Below are positions 34,852 through 39,149 of a stretch of DNA of 39,149 bases, in pieces. Every line of letters begins with the position of its first letter. Positions within the stretch are counted from its first letter, which is position 1. The stretch covers positions 1-39,149 of the forward strand of contig RPGQ01000023.1 of NCBI GenBank assembly GCA_004193595.1. The letters run 5' to 3'. The notes under the pieces were generated by a model. The model worked only from the letters and a program-made list of their open reading frames with translations, did no database searches and was not told the origin of the DNA. The position numbers and the translations under genes are program-made. The stretch comes from Desulfobacteraceae bacterium Eth-SRB2 (lineage in GTDB: Bacteria; Desulfobacterota; Desulfobacteria; Desulfobacterales; UBA11574).

Positions 34852-35113
34852 GGGTGTAAATCAAGACTGTTGTTTGCTAAGATTGCCATGGCTATTTGTG
34901 GTCTCAGGTGTCAGGTTTCAGGTGTCAGGAAGCATGTTCAGTTTTTTATAGACCTCAAGATCCTCCACGTCCATATAATTGCTATTGGTCACCTCGTTTT
35001 CCCCTTAATCCTGAAACCTGAAACCTGAAACCTGACATTTAAAAAAAGGTTTCAGAGCCACGGTTTGTCAATATGCAAGGATAAGCGTTTACCAACGGTC
35101 TTAATTTACACCC
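34852..35113. repeat. 262-bp TCAGGTGT element between nqrD and nqrE
   Basis: Ends GGGTGTAAATCAAGACTGTT (34852) and CGGTCTTAATTTACACCC (ending 35113) are inverted, 19 of 21 matching. Inside are TCAGGTGTCAGGTTTCAGG (about 34906) and CCTGAAACCTGAAACCTG (about 35012), complementary arms. The left end is 12 bp from the nqrE start and the right end 13 bp from the nqrD stop. Confidence 0.75.
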
Positions 35114-35125
35114 CCCTTTTTAAGA

Positions 35126-35731
35126 CTACTCCTTGGGTTCAAATTTTGCCCGGGCAATCCAGGTGACAATGGCCAGCATAAAAAATGCCCCCGGCGGCAT
35201 GACCATGATGGTCCATTGATGCCACCAGAGATCGGTTGCCGGCAATGCATATCCTAATAAAGTCCCAAATCCGGAAATTTCACGCACAATGGCAATGGCA
35301 ATTAAAACCATTGAATACCCCAGCCCACAGGCGATTCCGTCTAAAAATGAAGGGATGGGTTTGTTTTGACTGGCAAATGCTTCGGCACGGCCCATGATAA
35401 TACAGTTGGTAATAATCAATCCAACGTACGGACCGATAAACCGATGGATATCCGGGGCCATTGCATTAATAGTGATATCAACCATCATCACATAGCTGGC
35501 AATAATGAGAACCTGAACAATCATTCGGATTCGCTGCGGAATGTGCTTTCGCAACAGGGAAACCGTAAGATTAGAAAATGCCGTGGTGAAAATAACCCCA
35601 AAACACATGAACAGCGTGTTGGCCAAAAGGTTGGTTACGGCCAGCGCCGAACAGATGCCCAGCACCTGTCGATAGATGGGATTGTCGCTGAAAATGCCCT
35701 GTTTAAATATTTTTTTTGAATCGGCTATCAT
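35126..35731 (-). CDS. nqrD: Na+-translocating NADH:quinone reductase subunit D
   Basis: 201-residue membrane subunit, partner of NqrE. Signatures: FSDNPIYRQVLGICSALAVT, IPQRIRMIVQVLIIASYVMM, FIGPYVGLIITNCIIMGRAE (Cys of the iron centre) and FLDGIACGLGYSMVLIAIA. About six helices. It starts at 35731, 47 bp after nqrC; the gene after it (nqrE) is now separated by a repeat. D and E are paralogous and inverted in the membrane. The first iron-site Cys is not seen as a SACSxxLA motif but as ICSALAVT. Confidence 0.97.
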   Translation of the reverse strand: MIADSKKIFKQGIFSDNPIYRQVLGICSALAVTNLLANTLFMCFGVIFTTAFSNLTVSLLRKHIPQRIRMIVQVLIIASYVMMVDITINAMAPDIHRFIGPYVGLIITNCIIMGRAEAFASQNKPIPSFLDGIACGLGYSMVLIAIAIVREISGFGTLLGYALPATDLWWHQWTIMVMPPGAFFMLAIVTWIARAKFEPKE

Positions 35732-35778
35732 GAAATCATCTTTGCATCGGTTATATGATACCCTTTACCCCGAATGGG

Positions 35779-36405
35779 TCAGTCAAGTTTTAAGGCCCGT
35801 ATGCGCTCCAGTTCGGCATTTAAAAACCGCTTTAGCGCCATGGATGTCTGGGTGGCCCCGGTGATGGCATCCACCTGGTTATCCGGCTTTGTTCCGGTTG
35901 CACGTCCGATGATCACCCGGTCCGAGGCATCCTTGTTCCAGGCGATGGCAACGCCTTTGAACTGGTCCGTAAACCATTTTTCCTCAATACGAGCGCCGAG
36001 TCCGGGTGTTTCCTTGTGATCAAAAAATTGAATGTTTATGATTTTTTCAAGATTTTGCGTAAATACAATAATCCCGTCGATGCGATCCCAAAATCCCATG
36101 CCGCCAAAATCAAAGCCGATTGCCGGGTTTTCCGGATCAATTCGTCTATAAACGTTTCTGATGCGGTTGCCGTCCGTTATGGCCTTTAACTCTATATGTT
36201 CTGAAATGGCTTGGGCGTAAGCTTTTGCACTTTCGTCCGAAACCCGGAGTAAAAACGCTTGACATATAATTCGGTTTCTATGAAATCTTTTATTCTTTTC
36301 CAGCATATCCTGAGTCGCGTTATGCACCACGGATACGCCGGTGCCAAACACCACACAAATCACAATCATGAAGCCGATGATATATGCCGCGCTTTTTTTA
36401 TTCAT
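35779..36405 (-). CDS. nqrC: Na+-translocating NADH:quinone reductase subunit C
   Basis: 208 residues with one N-terminal membrane helix (about 7-28) and an extracytoplasmic FMN-binding domain. The covalent FMN is attached to a Thr in an S/T-GAT motif: DAITGATQTS, near residue 185, fits. HKETPGLGARIEEKWFTDQF is the other conserved block. The protein is somewhat shorter than the ~255 residues of Vibrio NqrC. Its start overlaps the nqrB stop by 4 bp (ATGA). Confidence 0.95.
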   Translation of the reverse strand: MNKKSAAYIIGFMIVICVVFGTGVSVVHNATQDMLEKNKRFHRNRIICQAFLLRVSDESAKAYAQAISEHIELKAITDGNRIRNVYRRIDPENPAIGFDFGGMGFWDRIDGIIVFTQNLEKIINIQFFDHKETPGLGARIEEKWFTDQFKGVAIAWNKDASDRVIIGRATGTKPDNQVDAITGATQTSMALKRFLNAELERIRALKLD

Positions 36406-37451
36406 GACGCGGATCCTTGTTTTCGTTTTTTATAAACCTGGTATCGTTTAATCCACAGGTCCAGCGAAGGTGCCAGCATATTCCCTAAAAGGATGGAAAA
36501 AGCAACCCCTCCGGCAAACACGGCCTTATATCGAAATAGAACAATCATCATGCCGATAAAAACGGCGTATATCCACTGTGAAGTTTTATTGTTAGGCGCT
36601 GAAACCGGATCGGTCACCATAAAGGCTGCCGCATAAAGCAAACCACCCGAAAACACCGTAAACCCAACCGGAGGAACATCATTTAAACCTAAAATATTTC
36701 TTAATATGACATTCAGGACAACGGCGCCGATAATCGTACCCAAAAACAGGCGGTACTGGGCGGTTTTCGTGTATAACAGGTATAAACAGGAGAGCAAAAT
36801 CATTATAGAGCAGACCTCGCCGGCAGAGCCTGCGGTGAGCACGTATGGATTGCCTTCATGGGTGAATACCCCGCCGATATTGCCGGTTGCCAAATTGACC
36901 AGATCCGTGACAAAACCATATTCTCGTTTCGCCCACATGGGGGTGGCCGCGCTGACGGCATCAACCAGGGTCACCCCCCCGGCTTGAAGATAAGACGGGA
37001 GCTTTTGTAACCCCGCAAAACTCCAATGGGCAAAGCCGCCGGGGAACCCCCGAAAAACGGGTACAAATTGGGATGTCAGTTCAATGGGAAAGCAAACATA
37101 GACAAAGGCTCTGCCCACAATCGCGGGATTAAATACGTTTTTGCCGAATCCGCCAAAAACTTCTTTGCCGAACAGGATGGCTATTATGGCGCCCACTGCC
37201 GCAATCCAAAATGGGGTGGTGGGCGGAAGCGATAATCCGTATAAGCTTGCGGTTACAAAACAGGCATAGGTAATTTTGCCGTTTCTCTGGGAAACCATAA
37301 TCCATTCGGTTATAAACGCAAAAACAAAAGAAACAGCCACCAGGAACAGGATTCGCCAACCAAAAAAATAAATCCCCACCAGAAGAATGGGCGTCAGCGC
37401 ATAAAGCATGCGCACCATGATGGGCTGTTTTTTAAGATCGGGTTTTTTCAT
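36402..37451 (-). CDS. nqrB: Na+-translocating NADH:quinone reductase subunit B
   Basis: 349-residue integral membrane subunit that carries FMN and the sodium path. The FMN-binding Thr is probably in VDAVSAATPMW. Other signatures are FGKEVFGGFGKNVFNPAIVG, RAFVYVCFPIEL, GNIGGVFTHEGNPYVL and FTVFSGGLLYAAAFMVTDPV. It is about 60 residues shorter than NqrB of Vibrio and some features resemble RnfD, a paralogue. The start at 37451 has no strong ribosome site and nothing upstream corresponds to NqrA. Confidence 0.93.
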   Translation of the reverse strand: MKKPDLKKQPIMVRMLYALTPILLVGIYFFGWRILFLVAVSFVFAFITEWIMVSQRNGKITYACFVTASLYGLSLPPTTPFWIAAVGAIIAILFGKEVFGGFGKNVFNPAIVGRAFVYVCFPIELTSQFVPVFRGFPGGFAHWSFAGLQKLPSYLQAGGVTLVDAVSAATPMWAKREYGFVTDLVNLATGNIGGVFTHEGNPYVLTAGSAGEVCSIMILLSCLYLLYTKTAQYRLFLGTIIGAVVLNVILRNILGLNDVPPVGFTVFSGGLLYAAAFMVTDPVSAPNNKTSQWIYAVFIGMMIVLFRYKAVFAGGVAFSILLGNMLAPSLDLWIKRYQVYKKRKQGSAS

Positions 37452-37846
37452 TGTTGTTATGGATTATGCTTTAGTGCGTTGCCCGATTTTCGGCCAAGCT
37501 GAGCGCATGGCTCTGATTGTTCAGGTATCGTTTCAGTTTTTATTCAATCAAATGATAAAATGACAAGAATTTGCTTTTTTGAGTTAGGTCTTGAGTCAGG
37601 TCTATTAAATAACAAGACTTGTGGTTTTGCTCCTGTGGTATAATAAAATAAGCCAGAGGCTTATGAATAAAAGGTCTCTATGCTTGGATGACAACATTTA
37701 TTTAAGCATTGTCATCATTAAAAGTCAACCTTCGGGTTTTGCTCTAACAGGGTAAACGCATTTGATTTTGGTTCAGCGTAGCGACACCTTTATCAATTCA
37801 AAACGCAACGTTTTTCAGCCGGGGCTTAAATCAAAAATTTTACTTA
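37452..37846. other. Intergenic region upstream of nqrB
   Basis: No gene is supported. It contains a small palindrome ATAAGCC-AGA-GGCTTAT near 37651 and GATGACAA/TTGTCATC (about 37687-37715). The sequence TTTTCGGCCAAGCT occurs at about 37490 and again at 38578, upstream of both flanking minus-strand genes. A promoter for the nqr operon must be at its left side, but no convincing boxes were found. Confidence 0.45.
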
Positions 37847-38554
37847 TTACCGAATGTTTTCCTTTGCAGATGGAATGGCGGCTTTTAGTACTAATGCGAT
37901 GCAGTAAATCCCGCCTACACATGTGTTGGCAGAACTCACACTATTCGACTTGCCATTAGCCGTGAACCGTAGATTTTTAACAGTGCCGTCGATAATTCGC
38001 GGATTTCTGTAGTGTTTTTTCAAGCTGAAAACGCCGCAGCTCATGGCTTGTGTGTACATCATCTTCATGCGCGCCGGGGTCAGGCGGCCTTCGGCCAAAG
38101 TGTCCTTGGCTCTACCGGCTCTCCATCGCTTTTGCCGCGTGACTAAATAGTCGCCATTCGCTTTCACGGTAACCTCAATACCGCCACCCCAATCAGCATG
38201 AGCAGGACCGGAAGAATAACAAATGAAAAAATCCTCCGGCACCTTAACATGGGATAGAATCCGGGCGACAAGTTCTTCAGTGATCTTTCCGTGGGTTGCA
38301 AGCCCCTTTTCAGCCTGATACGCCACGATGGCCCCCGTTGTCTTGGAACCGAGCAGGCCGTCGATGCGACCGGGATCGTAACCTTCTTTCTTGAGGTATT
38401 TCTGAATCATCCGCACGTCTTCGCGATGGGTTTTCCATTGCTGTTCATCTGCCGACTCCGCGGCTTTCACAGGGAATAAGATAGTCATCACAACGACCCC
38501 TGTCGCGATCCAAACCACGAATCCTCTTTGCACAGTAAAGAGCTTTTTTTTCAT
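37847..38554 (-). CDS. Exported protein with peptidoglycan-binding domain
   Basis: 235 residues from ATG at 38554, preceded by AGGAGAG; the open frame extends to 38590 but without ribosome site. Signal peptide MKKKLFTVQRGFVVWIATGV...FPVKAAES with a cut near residue 33. A PG_binding_1 domain follows: EDVRMIQKYLKKEGYDPGRI, DGLLGSKTTGAIVAYQAEKG. The C-terminal part (GPAHADWGGGIEVTVKANGD, MKMMYTQAMSCGVFSLKKHY) with three Cys is not assigned and may be a beta-rich domain. It is probably periplasmic and wall-associated. Confidence 0.82.
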   Translation of the reverse strand: MKKKLFTVQRGFVVWIATGVVVMTILFPVKAAESADEQQWKTHREDVRMIQKYLKKEGYDPGRIDGLLGSKTTGAIVAYQAEKGLATHGKITEELVARILSHVKVPEDFFICYSSGPAHADWGGGIEVTVKANGDYLVTRQKRWRAGRAKDTLAEGRLTPARMKMMYTQAMSCGVFSLKKHYRNPRIIDGTVKNLRFTANGKSNSVSSANTCVGGIYCIALVLKAAIPSAKENIR

Positions 38555-38690
38555 GAGTACTCTCCTGGCTATTTGGTTGTTTTCGGCCAAGCTCGCTTCA
38601 TGACCTTGATGTTCGATTACTCACAAGTCCTGATCCAAACGGCCTTCAGGTTATTCCAATGCAAGAAATATCGCAAAGCGAAGCGGCTCG

Positions 38691-38867
38691 CTATTTCTTG
38701 TCAAGTGTATCCAATTTTTCGGCCTCCTTGAGTTTTTCAATATCGATTTTATCTTGCGGCCTTCCGCTTGCTTCCTTTGCTTGGATAAGGTCAGATCGCG
38801 AAATGAATAGAATTTTAAGATCATCCAGTTGAACCACTTCACGATTTGTAAGTTCAAACTGATTTCA
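38691..38867 (-). pseudogene. C-terminal remnant of a nucleotidyltransferase-like protein
   Basis: The minus frame ending in TAG at 38691 reads NQFELTNREVVQLDDLKILF, ISRSDLIQAKEASGRPQDKI and DIEKLKEAEKL. The pattern LxDLIxxKEAxGRPQDxxDI is the typical C-terminus of small MNT/AbiE-like nucleotidyltransferases and related DUF proteins. No start codon and no N-terminal domain are present, since a TGA precedes at about 38868. A degenerate fragment. Confidence 0.6.
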
Positions 38868-39149
38868 GAAAAAATATAAAATTTTGAAAAAAAGCGGGAC
38901 ATTCTTTTAAAGATATGGTACCTTAAAATGTAAAAATTTACAATTAAGGTGCCCATGAGTATAAAAAGTATATTAATAGCGACATATCAAACTTTATTAA
39001 AATGGCCAAAGCCAAGGCTTATAAACTTACTTTCCGCGCATTTGAAACACGAGTTTTATCGATTTTAATATTCGATAACCTTTTAAAATTTAAGAAGATA
39101 TCAAAAACAAATTTTTGTCTAAAATTCACTATTTTGCAACTGCTTTTGA
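38868..39149. other. AT-rich right end with an imperfect palindrome
   Basis: No gene is supported. At 38915-38956 a 42-nt imperfect palindrome (ATGGTACCTTAAAATGTAAA with its counterpart TTTACAATTAAGGTGCCCAT) has 17 of 20 pairs. A plus-strand frame beginning at ATG 38955 is only about 37 codons long (MSIKSILIATYQTLLKWPKP) and has no recognised match; it could be the edge of a broken gene. Confidence 0.4.

Overview
The window looks like chromosomal DNA of a Desulfobacterota bacterium, most likely a sulfate reducer of the Desulfobacterales. This is inferred from gene content: an Nqr-type sodium pump, an AcnA-type aconitase, a split ADP-forming acyl-CoA synthetase, a DUF2760/Hsp70 operon, serA next to a long purD-like gene, and many short intergenic inverted repeats. 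No rRNA or other taxonomic marker is present, so the placement is only moderately certain.

Layout. 1-4.5 kb is a scarred tRNA/integration zone: an integrase remnant, a 211-bp MITE-like element, tRNA-Arg(ACG), tadA between inverted repeats, purA, tRNA-Pro(CGG), a second integrase remnant with three in-frame stops, and a frameshifted shikimate kinase. 4.7-8.6 kb holds a nested inverted-repeat element, a membrane HD-GYP protein overlapping a TPR lipoprotein gene, and decayed two-component fragments. 8.6-14.8 kb is a four-gene operon (DUF2760 membrane protein, two divergent Hsp70s, a zinc-ribbon Nudix hydrolase). 15-20.3 kb, minus strand, carries serA, a purD-like ATP-grasp gene, an SRAP protein, ihfA and a small membrane protein. 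20.5-25.5 kb, plus strand, carries ADP-forming acyl-CoA synthetase alpha and beta, a HAD protein, a MutT-like protein, a glycerophosphodiesterase and a small MshEN-like protein. 25.6-29.5 kb contains small regulators (including a 46-aa membrane peptide immediately ahead of an XRE gene), a DsbA-like thiol protein and small proteins of unknown function. 29.6-37.5 kb, minus strand, is nqrB-C-D-E-F, a conserved unknown gene and acnA, without nqrA. The right end has a peptidoglycan-binding-domain protein and a decayed nucleotidyltransferase-like gene.

The most unusual property is the density of short non-coding inverted-repeat elements. Two copies of one family have perfect 18-bp terminal inverted repeats and different 6-bp flanking direct repeats (14827-14999 and 23465-23605), which is good evidence of transposition. 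Another family has two 182-bp copies differing at one base, in direct orientation around nqrF-unknown-acnA. A third family lies in the nqrD-nqrE gap. Two ~300-bp direct repeats bracket purD through the HAD gene. The elements sit at gene ends; one supplies the nqrE stop codon.

Functionally the window combines central metabolism (purA, purD, serA, acnA, acyl-CoA synthetase), sodium-coupled electron transfer (Nqr), housecleaning (tadA, two Nudix proteins, SRAP) and c-di-GMP or envelope functions. The best candidate for an under-described system is the DUF2760/twin-Hsp70/Nudix operon.
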